A stretch of 64,000 nucleotides of DNA, from contig NZ_JAEKJT010000008.1 in NCBI RefSeq assembly GCF_017303055.1, positions 124,001 through 188,000 of the forward strand, written 5' to 3'. The notes under the pieces were generated by a model. That model was given only the letters and a program-made list of their open reading frames with translations. It did not search any database and was not told the origin of the DNA. Below are positions 33,593 through 42,025 of the stretch, one piece after another (the stretch's first letter is position 1; each line of letters opens with the position of its first letter). A program made the translations under genes and the position numbers. Source of the stretch: Halomonas litopenaei. Lineage in GTDB: Bacteria; Pseudomonadota; Gammaproteobacteria; Pseudomonadales; Halomonadaceae.

Positions 33593-34351
33593 ATGAAACT
33601 GCTGGTCATCAACCCCAACATCTCCGAAAGCGTCACGACGCTGATCGAGCGAGAAGCACGCCTCAGCCTGCGGGCTGGCGCCCAGCTCAGCATGGCCACC
33701 GCGCCCTTCGGCGTGGCCTATATCGAAACCCGTGCAGAGGCCTTGATTGGCGGCTATGCGACCCTGGGAGTTGCCGCCGAGCGCTACCCTGGCCACGACG
33801 CCGTGGTGGTGGCGGCCTTTGGTGATCCGGGGCTTGCCGCCTTGCGTGAAGCGCTGCCAGTGCCCGTGGTGGGATTGACCGAGGCGGCATTGATGAGCGC
33901 CTGCCAGCTGGGGGGACGCTTCTCCATCATCGCCATTTCCCAGCGCATTCAGGCCTGGTATCGCGAGACCGTGGAGAGCCACGGCCTGTCTTCGCGGCTG
34001 GCCAGCATCCGCGCCCTGGACCAGCCGCTGCCGGATATCGGCAACGTGCAGCTGGATCAGGGCACGCGCCTGATCGAGCTGGCAGAACGGGCGGTCAGGG
34101 ACGACGGTGCCGATGTCCTGATACTGGCGGGCGCCCCGCTGGCCGGACTGGCCCGCGACGTCGCCGACCGACTGCCTGTGCCGGCCCTGGATGGAGTGAG
34201 CTGTGCCATCGTCCAGGCCCAGGCGCTGGTCGAGCTTGGTCGGGGCAAGGGTGGTGTCGCCAAGGCAGGTAGCTATGCCCCGCCGCCGAGCAAGGCGAGC
34301 CTCGGGCTCGGTGACGCGATGACGGCTCTGATCGGACGGCAGCCGACGTGA
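33593..34351 (+). CDS. Hydantoin racemase-like protein lacking both catalytic cysteines
   Basis: Protein of 252 residues that aligns with hydantoin/allantoin racemases (MKLLVINPNISESVT, FGDPGL, VVGLTEAAL, LILAGAPLAGLA, ALDGVSCA). Racemases use two Cys, in ACFGDPGL and GCAGM. Here the equivalents are Ala75 and Gly180, so normal two-base racemisation is not possible. It may have another activity in the Asp/Glu racemase fold or act by binding. It lies between the second TRAP operon and the second gntR gene. The family call is sure; the function is not. Confidence 0.85.
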   Translation: MKLLVINPNISESVTTLIEREARLSLRAGAQLSMATAPFGVAYIETRAEALIGGYATLGVAAERYPGHDAVVVAAFGDPGLAALREALPVPVVGLTEAALMSACQLGGRFSIIAISQRIQAWYRETVESHGLSSRLASIRALDQPLPDIGNVQLDQGTRLIELAERAVRDDGADVLILAGAPLAGLARDVADRLPVPALDGVSCAIVQAQALVELGRGKGGVAKAGSYAPPPSKASLGLGDAMTALIGRQPT

Positions 34352-34488
34352 CAGCCCGACTGGGCGCGCAGCACTGCGGCTGCCTTCCAGCAGCCCCTCG
34401 GGCGTCCTGACGTCATTCGCCTTGGCGTCGGGTCGCTCGCTATACTCCTCGCTCGGCCAATCTCTCCACCTGCTTCGGACATCGGTCA

Positions 34489-35196
34489 ATGGATGCGACC
34501 CAGGATGACAGCTCCACCGCGCCAGCACGCTCAAGCGCGCTTCACCGGCGCAGGATACAGGCGCCATCGTTGGCGGATGAAGCCTACGAACTGCTCAAGG
34601 GGATGATTGTTCAGGGCGAGCTGGCGCCGGGTGAGCGCCTGCTGGAGCCTGCGCTGTGCCGTCGCCTGGGTATCTCGCGCACGCCGCTGCGCGATGCCTT
34701 GAACCAGCTGGCCGGTGAGGGACTGGTGACCTTGCGGCGTAATCGTAATGCGCTGGTGACCCGGCTGGACGGCGCCGAGTTACGTCATCTGTTCGAGGTC
34801 GAAGCCGGGCTTGAAGCCATGGCCGTCGAGCTGGCCGCCCTGCGGATGACGGCGACCGAGCTCAAGCGCCTGACCAACCTGCAGGAGCGTCTCGAAAAGC
34901 AGCATGCCAAGGGGGACCGGGACGGCTACTTCGCGACCAACACCCGCATCCATGCACTGCTGGTCGCGGCGGCGCGTAACCCGGTGCTGGTGGAGACCCA
35001 TCAGCGCCTGCTCGGTCGCCTGGAGCGGGCGCGCTACCTCGCCCTGGATAAGCTTGGCCGCTGGCAGGAATCCACCGACGAGCACCGCGCGATCCTCGAC
35101 GCGCTTCACGCACGTGATCCGGATCTTGCGCGACGGCGCATGCACGATCACGTGATGCATACCGGGGTGGCCATCAGCGCCCTGCTGGCTCCCTGA
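34489..35196 (+). CDS. GntR-family transcriptional regulator, FCD type (second)
   Basis: Regulator of 235 residues with an N-terminal winged helix (LADEAYELLKGMIVQGELAP, LCRRLGISRTPLRDALNQL) and an FCD C-terminal domain. It ends the rightward catabolic set and is related to the GntR protein at 29529. The ribosome site is weak. Its stop lies 15 bp from the convergent hmuV stop. It may control the racemase-like gene or the second TRAP operon. Confidence 0.92.
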   Translation: MDATQDDSSTAPARSSALHRRRIQAPSLADEAYELLKGMIVQGELAPGERLLEPALCRRLGISRTPLRDALNQLAGEGLVTLRRNRNALVTRLDGAELRHLFEVEAGLEAMAVELAALRMTATELKRLTNLQERLEKQHAKGDRDGYFATNTRIHALLVAAARNPVLVETHQRLLGRLERARYLALDKLGRWQESTDEHRAILDALHARDPDLARRRMHDHVMHTGVAISALLAP

Positions 35197-35211
35197 GTGC
35201 CGGGTGCAACG

Positions 35212-35955
35212 TCAGTGCTTGAGCGCCAGCCAGTGGCCCCCACTATGGTCCAGTTCATCCAGCTCGGCGTGGTAGAGCTCTGACAGGGCGTCTGCCCGCA
35301 ACACCTCCGACGGTGCGCCACCGGCAATGCGAGTGCCCCTGTCCATCAGCCACACCCGGTCGGCGTAGGCATTGGCCAGGTTGAGGTCGTGCAGCACGCA
35401 GATCACTGCCAGGTCCTGCTGTTGCGTCAGCCGCTCCAGGCAGCGCATCAGCGCCTGGCTCTGGCCAATGTCCAATGCGCTGGTGGGTTCATCCAGCAGC
35501 AGGTAGCGAGTGCCCTGACTGGGGCCCGCCAACTGGCACAGGGCGCGGGCAATCATCACTCTCTGCCGCTCCCCGCCAGACAGCGTCTGCACATTGCGCT
35601 GTGCCAGGTCGCTCAGCTCGAGTCGTTCGAGCCATCGCGCGACCTCATCTTCGTCACATTGGGCGCCAAGGCCGGCCAGCTGATCCACCCGCCAGGCAAA
35701 CACCGGGCTTTCCTGCTGGGCCACCAGGGCGCGACGCTGGGCCAAGTCGTGGGGGTGCCAGTCATCTAGCGGGCGCTGATCCAGTGTCACGCTGCCCTGG
35801 GCAGGCTTGCGAAAACCGCTTAACAGCCCCAGCAGGGTACTCTTGCCCGCGCCATTGGGCCCAAGAATGGCCAGAAAGTCACCGCTGGCGACGCTGTCAC
35901 TGAGGCGTTCCACCAGTGGCGGTGTGGTCAGGCTGGCAGCATGCAGTGTCAGCAT
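35212..35955 (-). CDS. hmuV: Haemin ABC transporter ATP-binding protein
   Basis: ATPase of 247 residues. Walker A is GPNGAGKST, the signature is LSGGERQRVMIAR and Walker B is [12 protein letters not shown]. The ATG at 35955 has GGGAG 8 bases upstream and overlaps the end of hmuU by seven bases. It drives haem import through HmuU. It is the last gene of the haem operon and meets the gntR gene tail to tail. Confidence 0.94.
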   Translation of the reverse strand: MLTLHAASLTTPPLVERLSDSVASGDFLAILGPNGAGKSTLLGLLSGFRKPAQGSVTLDQRPLDDWHPHDLAQRRALVAQQESPVFAWRVDQLAGLGAQCDEDEVARWLERLELSDLAQRNVQTLSGGERQRVMIARALCQLAGPSQGTRYLLLDEPTSALDIGQSQALMRCLERLTQQQDLAVICVLHDLNLANAYADRVWLMDRGTRIAGGAPSEVLRADALSELYHAELDELDHSGGHWLALKH

Positions 35956-37073
35956 GAGGGGCGCTCCCGGATCAGTAGCCAGAGAAAGTAAGGGCCGCCG
36001 ATCAGGCTGGTCAGCAGGCCTACCGGAATTTCGGCCGGATTGGCCAGTCCCCGCGCGAGTCCGTCGGACACGATAAGCAGCAGCGCGCCCCCCAGCATCG
36101 AGGCCGGAATCAACAGCCGGTGGCCTGGGCCCAGCCACAGCCGCAGGCAGTGGGGGATCAACAGGCCGATGAAGCCGATGATGCCGGCCAGCGCCACGCT
36201 GGCTCCGACGCCCAGCGCGGTGGCCACCACCACCCGCCGACGCAGGCGCGAACTGTCGAGTCCAGCGGCGTGGGCGGTGATATCCCCCAGCTGCAACAGG
36301 TCCAGATCACGGGCGCTTCTGAGAAGTATGATGATGACGACCGGCGCCACCAGCCACAGGCCAATGACCGCTGGCCACAGGGCATTGGCCAGACTGCCCA
36401 TGCCCCACAGGCTCAACTGCCGAAGCTGTTCATCGTTGGCGATAAAGGCCAGCACGCCGCCTCCGGCGGCGGCCAGGGTGTTGATCGCCAGGCCCGCCAG
36501 CAGCAGGGTGAACAGGGCACTGCTGGAGGCCGCGCCCATCAACCCACGCTGACTGATGGCGAAGACCAGAAGGCCGACGGTGAAGGCACCGACAAAGCCC
36601 GCGATGCAATGGCTATAGAGGCCAAAGGGCGAGCCTTCAGCCTCCAGCAACACGATCCATAGCGACACCGCCAGCCCCGCGCCGCTGGCCATGCCGAGCA
36701 ATGTCGGATCTGCCAAGGGGTTGCGAAACAGGCCCTGCATCGCCGCGCCGCTTCCCGCCAGCAGCATGCCCACCCCCAGCCCGAGCAGCAGCCGGGGTAG
36801 CCGTAGCTGCCACCAGATGGTCAGGGCCTGCTGATCGACGGCAGGTATCAGCTGGTCCAGTGACAGCCCCAGTGGGCCGGTACAGGAGAAGATCACCAAG
36901 GCCAGCAGCACGGCCAGGGCCAGGCCGGTGATGGCCCGGTGCGGGTTTCTATGGGGTCCTGGTTGAGGCGCGCTGGCGGCCGGGGCCGGGGTGACGGCAG
37001 CGGTGCTCCTGGCCGATGTCACCGCTGACTTGCGATGACCACCGGTGACGGTACGCCAGGGTATGGATCTCAT
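35949..37073 (-). CDS. hmuU: Haemin ABC transporter permease (FecCD family)
   Basis: Inner-membrane permease of 374 residues with about nine or ten helices. Family landmarks include LPRLLLGLGVGMLLAGSGA, MQGLFRNPLADPTLLG and GFIGLLIPHCLRLW. An unusually long, Pro/Ala-rich N-terminus of about 45 residues precedes the first helix. It overlaps hmuT by four bases and hmuV by seven. Confidence 0.94.
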   Translation of the reverse strand: MRSIPWRTVTGGHRKSAVTSARSTAAVTPAPAASAPQPGPHRNPHRAITGLALAVLLALVIFSCTGPLGLSLDQLIPAVDQQALTIWWQLRLPRLLLGLGVGMLLAGSGAAMQGLFRNPLADPTLLGMASGAGLAVSLWIVLLEAEGSPFGLYSHCIAGFVGAFTVGLLVFAISQRGLMGAASSSALFTLLLAGLAINTLAAAGGGVLAFIANDEQLRQLSLWGMGSLANALWPAVIGLWLVAPVVIIILLRSARDLDLLQLGDITAHAAGLDSSRLRRRVVVATALGVGASVALAGIIGFIGLLIPHCLRLWLGPGHRLLIPASMLGGALLLIVSDGLARGLANPAEIPVGLLTSLIGGPYFLWLLIRERPSC

Positions 37074-37948
37074 GGCTGGTGGTCTGGCGTGAGTGACTCA
37101 AGCGCGCCGTGCAGTTGCACTAGCGCCGCAGGGGTGCGCGGCCCCATCGACAGCAGCGCACTGCTGTCGATGGCGACGAGGTGGTGCTGACGCCCGGCCG
37201 GTGTCTGTGCGAGCCCCGGCAGTTGCCATAGTCCTTCGTCGCCGCCCAGCGCATCGAGCCCCGCCTGGGGCACGATGACCACATCCGGCGCGGCAGGGAT
37301 GATGCCTTCCGCCGAGACCGGCTTGTAGCCGGACATGGCGGCGAAGGCATTGGTGGCGCCGAGCGCCTCGATCAGTGTCTGGGCCAGGGTATCGTGGCCA
37401 CCGACCATGGGTGTCATGCCGCCGTGATGCAGTACAAACATCACCTTGAGACCACTTAATGGCGGCAGCGCCGCCAGTTGTTCAAGGTCCTTGTCGAGTT
37501 GCTGGGTCAGCTGTTGACCCTGCTCCTCCCGGGACAGCGCCGTGGCGATGGTGTCTACCTTGTGGGCGATACCGGCAAGTCCCTGCTCGCCGGGTACGCG
37601 GATCAGTTCGACACCGCTGGCGTCGAGCTGAGCCAGGGCCTGCTCGGGGCCGGCGGCATGTGCCGCGATGATGCGCTGGGCGCCAAGACCGAGCACGCTC
37701 TCCGCCGATAGCCTGCGCAGGTAGCCCACCGATGGCAGGTCGGCGAGGGCGGGTGGGTAGCTGACAGTGTCGTCCCGAGCGATGATCGACGCCCCGGCAC
37801 CCAGCGCCGCCACGATCTCCGCCACATCACCTCCCAGCACCAAGGTGGCGGGGGCCTCCGCCTTGGCCTGGCTGAAGGCGCCAAGCCAACACACCAGGGC
37901 TGCGCTCAACAGGGTGCAGAATCGCCGGGGCAGGACAAGCGTCAACAT
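37070..37948 (-). CDS. hmuT: Haemin ABC transporter periplasmic binding protein
   Basis: Periplasmic haem-binding protein of 292 residues with a signal peptide ending near AKAEA. The stretch SVGYLRRLSAE holds the Tyr that ligates haem iron in HmuT/PhuT proteins. AAGGAG lies 6 bases before the ATG at 37948. It lies 11 bp after hmuS and overlaps hmuU. Confidence 0.94.
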   Translation of the reverse strand: MLTLVLPRRFCTLLSAALVCWLGAFSQAKAEAPATLVLGGDVAEIVAALGAGASIIARDDTVSYPPALADLPSVGYLRRLSAESVLGLGAQRIIAAHAAGPEQALAQLDASGVELIRVPGEQGLAGIAHKVDTIATALSREEQGQQLTQQLDKDLEQLAALPPLSGLKVMFVLHHGGMTPMVGGHDTLAQTLIEALGATNAFAAMSGYKPVSAEGIIPAAPDVVIVPQAGLDALGGDEGLWQLPGLAQTPAGRQHHLVAIDSSALLSMGPRTPAALVQLHGALESLTPDHQP

Positions 37949-37959
37949 GATGCGCTCCT

Positions 37960-39000
37960 TCAGGCGGCCTGGTGATGGACAAGGCGATCGAGCAGGGTGC
38001 GCCACAGGCGAGATTCGGGCTCACCTTCACTGCGCTCGGCGTAGATCTGCAGGGCCAGCTCACCGTGCTGGTCAAAGGCTTCGAGACTCGTCACACCGCC
38101 GTCCCGGTTGGGCTTGTGCACCGTCCAGACCTGGTCGATGCAGGTGTCGTTCAGGTGCAGGGTGGCGTCATCCATGAACAGGTTCAGCCAGCCTCGCATG
38201 CGTTGGGGGGGCACAATATCGCCGGTGCGAATCTGCACACAGCCACGGCTGCTGACGAACAGCATGAGCGGCAGCGCTTCAGCCGCTGCCAGGTCGAGCA
38301 GGCTAGCGACGCTGGATGTTGGCAGCGCCTGGGTAAATTCCCCTTCCATCAGGCGGTTGGCATCAAGGCGGCTGAGGTGGTGACGACGCAACAAGGCAAA
38401 GAACTGGTGCACATCGGTCATGCTGCCCCAGTCCTGCTTGAGGCCCTCGCGCGCGGCCGCCGGGATCTCGCTCGCGCTGGGTGTCGCTTCGTCGACGAAG
38501 CAGGGAGCGTCGCTGGTGCCTTCTTCCCATATCTCCTGCCAGCGCGAGAGATGACGTTCGCTGACCGAGAAGGCCTTGTGCACGGCGTGGCCGGATTGGT
38601 CGAATACCTGCAGGCTCCAGCGCTCACCCTCCGGCAGTTCATCACGAATCAGGCAGGCCCAGTGCCAGCGGGAGAAGATCAAGCGCAGGTCGAGGCCACG
38701 CGGCGCCAACAGCAGTCCCGCATGGGGGCCGCCCTGCAAGCGGGGGTACTCGCCGGTCTGTTCCAGTACCGCGAGACGGGAGCGGGTCAACGCCTTGACC
38801 GGGCCCAGGGTGTGCAGCATTCCGGCGACGGTGGTCGCAGCGTAGGGCAGGGTCATGACGTCCTCGCCCAAACGCGAGGCTTGCAGGGCGCCTTCGCTGA
38901 CGCCGATACACTCCGCCATACTGATCGCCGGGGTGCGTGGGTTGGTCTCTCGCAGTGCGCGGAAGGCATCGAGAATGGCGTTGCGTTGATCATCACTCAT
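37960..39000 (-). CDS. hmuS: Haemin-degrading factor HmuS/ChuS family
   Basis: Cytoplasmic haem-handling protein of 346 residues made of two similar halves, as in HmuS/PhuS. These proteins take haem from the importer and either degrade it or pass it on. AGGAG lies 7 bases before the ATG at 39000. It lies 10 bp after the receptor gene and 11 bp before hmuT, inside the haem operon. A longer reading frame upstream overlaps the receptor gene and is not coding. Confidence 0.92.
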   Translation of the reverse strand: MSDDQRNAILDAFRALRETNPRTPAISMAECIGVSEGALQASRLGEDVMTLPYAATTVAGMLHTLGPVKALTRSRLAVLEQTGEYPRLQGGPHAGLLLAPRGLDLRLIFSRWHWACLIRDELPEGERWSLQVFDQSGHAVHKAFSVSERHLSRWQEIWEEGTSDAPCFVDEATPSASEIPAAAREGLKQDWGSMTDVHQFFALLRRHHLSRLDANRLMEGEFTQALPTSSVASLLDLAAAEALPLMLFVSSRGCVQIRTGDIVPPQRMRGWLNLFMDDATLHLNDTCIDQVWTVHKPNRDGGVTSLEAFDQHGELALQIYAERSEGEPESRLWRTLLDRLVHHQAA

Positions 39001-39010
39001 TTCGCATCTC

Positions 39011-41068
39011 CTACCACTGATAGCTGATATTGGCGAGCAGGCTGCGGCCGTCGCCGAGACTGCCGTCGGGGCGATACCACTGCTGGTCGGCGACGTTGGC
39101 CAGACGCAGCGAGGTCGATATCGCGTGACTTGGCTGCCAGGCCAGCTGCAGGTCGTTGAGTCCATAGCCAGGCAGGCGACTGCCGTCTCCGGTGTCATCG
39201 AAGTCGCGGGCAAAGCGGCCTCGCCAGCCGACCGTCAGGTCAGCATCGGAAAAGTGCCAGTCGGCGCCGAGGGTGGCCTCCAGCGGCGTCTGGCGCTCCA
39301 GGTCTTCGCCGCTATCACGGTCCTTGCCCGAAACGCGTGATACCGACACAAAGGTGTCCAGGGGCGGCAGGGCGCTGGGCTGATAGCCCAGTCTCAGGTC
39401 GTAGCCCCACAGGTGCGCGCGGGAGACGTTGACGGCCTGGGTAGTCCCGGCGAACAGGTCGACGCTGGTATCGATGAAGTCGTCGGCCTTGATATCGAAA
39501 TAGCTGCCGCGCACCGACCAGTCACCCTGCTGCCAGCCAAAGCCGGTCTCCCAGGTATCGCTGGTCTCAGGGTCCAGGTCGGGGTTGGGAATCCAGAAAT
39601 TGTCGGGTACGCAGAAGAAAGGACCACCGCAAAAGCCCGCGAAGTGGCGATCGTTGGCATATAGCTCATTGAGTGTCGGGGCGCGGAAGGCCTCGGCATA
39701 GCCGGTATAGATCACCCAGGCGTCGGTCGGACGCCAGGACAGACGAACCTTGGGGGAAAGCTCGTCTTCGTCGCTATCTCGGCCAGCATTATCCTCGGCG
39801 TCATAGCTGTCGTAGCGCAGGCCCAGGCCCAGATCGAACTGTCCTATGCCGCCGTCGTGCACATAGCGCCCGACCGTCAAGGTATCGTCGAGATAGACCG
39901 CCGACGTATCGATATCGGCATCGGGGAAGCCCGTCGCACCGCCTGACGGGTCCTGTTCGGCGCGCTCGAACTCGATGCCAAAGGCCAGGGTTTGATCGAG
40001 CCATCCATGGCTCAGGTGGTGCACGCCATCGCTCTGGATGCCATAGCGCTCAAGGGTACGATCACTTTCGTCATCGATGTCCTGGCGGCTGAGGCTGAGG
40101 CGTGTTTCGAGGAAGCTTGTCTCGCTGGGTGTCCAGCGGTGGGCCAGCTGGGCGTTGTCACTGGTGACCTCACGGTCGATCAGTGGATTGCTGGGGTCAG
40201 GATCGATGACCTGCGGATTCGATGGCTGGCGGCTGTCCTCGTCGTAATGCTGCCAGCTGGCGGACAGCTCCTGGTGGTCGGCAAACTGCCAACTGCCCTT
40301 GGCCAACAGGCTGGTCAAGTCGGCATCTTCTTCTGCCTGCTGGCCGCCGGCACGGCGAATGTCGCCAGAGTCGGAATAGCCGATGGCTACCAGCCCCTGA
40401 CGCGCTCCTGTACCACTACCCTGCCGTCCAAACAGGGTTAGCTGAGAGCCCAGCTCATGGGAGGCCGTGGCGCCGGAGACCGACAGCCGAGCGCCGCTGT
40501 CCTCCCCTGGTGCGAGCAGGTCCTCGGCGTCGACGGTGGTGACGCTGACCACACCCCCCATGGCGTTGCCCCCATACAGGCTGGACAGTGAGCCACGGGC
40601 AATCTGTACCTGCTGGATCAGCCCGGGATCGAGAAAGACGTTGCCAATATGGCCGGTATCGATGTCCTGGCGCACCCCATCCAGCCGGATCTGAACGCCG
40701 TTTTCATCGAAGCCTCGCATGGTCAGGAACTGGCCGTTGCGGCGGCCGCTCCCGGCAACATGAACGCCCGGCTGCTGTGCAATGACGTCTTCCCAGCGGG
40801 TTGCCGTCGACAGTGCCGGGTCATCGCGCTCGATCACGTCAATGATCATCGGCGCCCGGTGGACGTCGCCAGGCAGGCGCGTACCGGTGACTACCATGGG
40901 ATCGAAGGCAGGGTGATCCTCCCCGTTGCCACTCGTTGGGGAAACGAGAGGCTGAGCCGATAGCGGTGATCGGGTCGGCGTGGGCGCGTCGGCGCTGTCG
41001 GCGAGGGCAAGCGTAGGTGCCAGCAAGAGCACGGGGAGCCAGCCAGCGCCCGTCGAGACAAGTTTCAT
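39011..41068 (-). CDS. TonB-dependent haem/haemoglobin receptor
   Basis: Outer-membrane receptor of 685 residues. A signal peptide (to about residue 23) is followed by a plug domain (about 55-190, with FLTMRGFDENGVQIRLDG and SLSSLYGGNAMGG) and a 22-strand barrel ending in Trp. The haem-receptor pair FRAP (EAFRAPTLNELY) and NPDL, a variant of NPNL, is present with a His between them (NDRHF). The segment between holds two Cys (AGFCGGPFFCVP). The ribosome site AGGA is clear. It follows hemP and precedes hmuS. Confidence 0.94.
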   Translation of the reverse strand: MKLVSTGAGWLPVLLLAPTLALADSADAPTPTRSPLSAQPLVSPTSGNGEDHPAFDPMVVTGTRLPGDVHRAPMIIDVIERDDPALSTATRWEDVIAQQPGVHVAGSGRRNGQFLTMRGFDENGVQIRLDGVRQDIDTGHIGNVFLDPGLIQQVQIARGSLSSLYGGNAMGGVVSVTTVDAEDLLAPGEDSGARLSVSGATASHELGSQLTLFGRQGSGTGARQGLVAIGYSDSGDIRRAGGQQAEEDADLTSLLAKGSWQFADHQELSASWQHYDEDSRQPSNPQVIDPDPSNPLIDREVTSDNAQLAHRWTPSETSFLETRLSLSRQDIDDESDRTLERYGIQSDGVHHLSHGWLDQTLAFGIEFERAEQDPSGGATGFPDADIDTSAVYLDDTLTVGRYVHDGGIGQFDLGLGLRYDSYDAEDNAGRDSDEDELSPKVRLSWRPTDAWVIYTGYAEAFRAPTLNELYANDRHFAGFCGGPFFCVPDNFWIPNPDLDPETSDTWETGFGWQQGDWSVRGSYFDIKADDFIDTSVDLFAGTTQAVNVSRAHLWGYDLRLGYQPSALPPLDTFVSVSRVSGKDRDSGEDLERQTPLEATLGADWHFSDADLTVGWRGRFARDFDDTGDGSRLPGYGLNDLQLAWQPSHAISTSLRLANVADQQWYRPDGSLGDGRSLLANISYQW

Positions 41069-41184
41069 GGGCTTTCCTGGTCAGTTTGCTGGCTTGGGCG
41101 ATGGCCCTGGCTGGCAGATAGCGGATAGAGAAATGGGTGAGTCGATGTGTGAACGGTACTACGCCGCCTTGGCGGCTTCGGTCG

Positions 41185-41388
41185 TTACAAGGTCAGGATC
41201 AACTTGTTGTTACGTGTCCTGGTGAGCTGGTAGTGGCGCCCGTCCAGAACGATAAACAACCGACCATCAGCACCAAGCAGGCGCTCAGCCGAGACATAGT
41301 CGTCGGTCACGGTCACCTGACGTGACGTGGCGGCAGACTCCCGGGCGGGGCTGGGCGTGGTACTGGGTCTCAAGGGGTGTTTCATCAT
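41185..41388 (-). CDS. hemP: Haemin uptake protein HemP
   Basis: A 67-residue protein with the HemP C-terminal pattern: YVSAERLLGADGRLFIVLDGRHYQLTRT in sum, ending NNKLILTL. HemP proteins act as regulators or helpers at the head of haem operons. Two consecutive ATGs (41388 and 41385) are possible starts; the ribosome site is weak. It is the first gene of the operon, 116 bp before the receptor. Confidence 0.9.
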   Translation of the reverse strand: MMKHPLRPSTTPSPARESAATSRQVTVTDDYVSAERLLGADGRLFIVLDGRHYQLTRTRNNKLILTL

Positions 41389-41398
41389 CTCATACGTT

Positions 41399-41417
41399 GT
41401 AAATGATAATTCTTCGC
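41399..41417 (-). promoter_or_regulatory. Candidate Fur box before hemP
   Basis: On the plus strand GTAAATGATAATTCTTCGC keeps ATGATAAT from the centre of the Fur consensus. It lies 11 bases before the hemP start codon, a repressing position. Confidence 0.6.
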
Positions 41418-41542
41418 ATAAGATATCAATGCTCATTCCCTTGCACAAGCCTATCTCCCTTGCCTGTTAGCTGGCAGTGGGTTCAGCACAGCTGGAGTGG
41501 GCGATGGCAGAGCCGGGGGAGAGACCCAGGATGGCGGCGTTA

Positions 41543-41574
41543 GATGACGTTGTCCTTGGATGGCGTTGACTTTG
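41543..41574. repeat. Two 16-bp tandem repeats in the hemP to 41734 spacer
   Basis: GATGACGTTGTCCTTG and GATGGCGTTGACTTTG lie head to tail, with a third partial copy after them. The 346-bp spacer holds these repeats, the two Fur boxes and the divergent promoters; I see no gene in it. Confidence 0.6.
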
Positions 41575-41685
41575 GATGGCGGGGCCATCAGCAGCGAGGG
41601 GGTTGTGATCGCTCACTGCTGGCGGTGGGCAGGACGGAGATCATGGCTTTCTTGACAGTCTTTGAGAACACGACCATATTGCAAA

Positions 41686-41706
41686 CGGTAATGATTCTCA
41701 TTGTTT
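41686..41706. promoter_or_regulatory. Fur box before the 81-residue protein gene
   Basis: AATGA-TTC-TCATT at 41690-41702 is a perfect dyad in a good match to the 19-bp Fur consensus. It lies about 30 bases before the ATG at 41734, over the likely promoter. Confidence 0.75.
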
Positions 41707-41733
41707 TGAGTTGTCCGTCTGCAGGAGGTCGTC

Positions 41734-41979
41734 ATGTCCTATCGCATCAAGACTGCACTTCACGGCGCCAATCCGACGCTGGAAATCTTCGACGTCAGCT
41801 CCGGCTCCATGCGTATGGCCTGGGAGTACCCTAAGGAGATGGCGAACGCAGACACCGATCCAGAGCTCGCCGCCATGCGCCGCGAAGAGGCCATTCACGA
41901 GCTATTTCGGCGACTGTTTCTGCTGACCACCGAACAGTATCTGAAGGGTGAGCTTGGCAAGGGGGCTTCTGGTAAGTGA
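41734..41979 (+). CDS. Small soluble protein of unknown function, Fur-regulated
   Basis: An 81-residue protein with a GGAGG ribosome site and a strong Fur box upstream, divergent from the haem operon. The N-terminal half looks like beta strands (YRIKTALHGANPTLEIFDVSSGSMRM is the region), the C-terminal half is a charged helix (ELAAMRREEAIHELFRRLF). There is no signal peptide. Iron-repressed expression and its position suggest a part in iron or haem use, but I do not recognise the family. Confidence 0.7.
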   Translation: MSYRIKTALHGANPTLEIFDVSSGSMRMAWEYPKEMANADTDPELAAMRREEAIHELFRRLFLLTTEQYLKGELGKGASGK

Positions 41980-42025
41980 GGCATCTGTTTCGTGAAGTGT
42001 CTGCCCGGCGCAGTATCGCAGCGGC

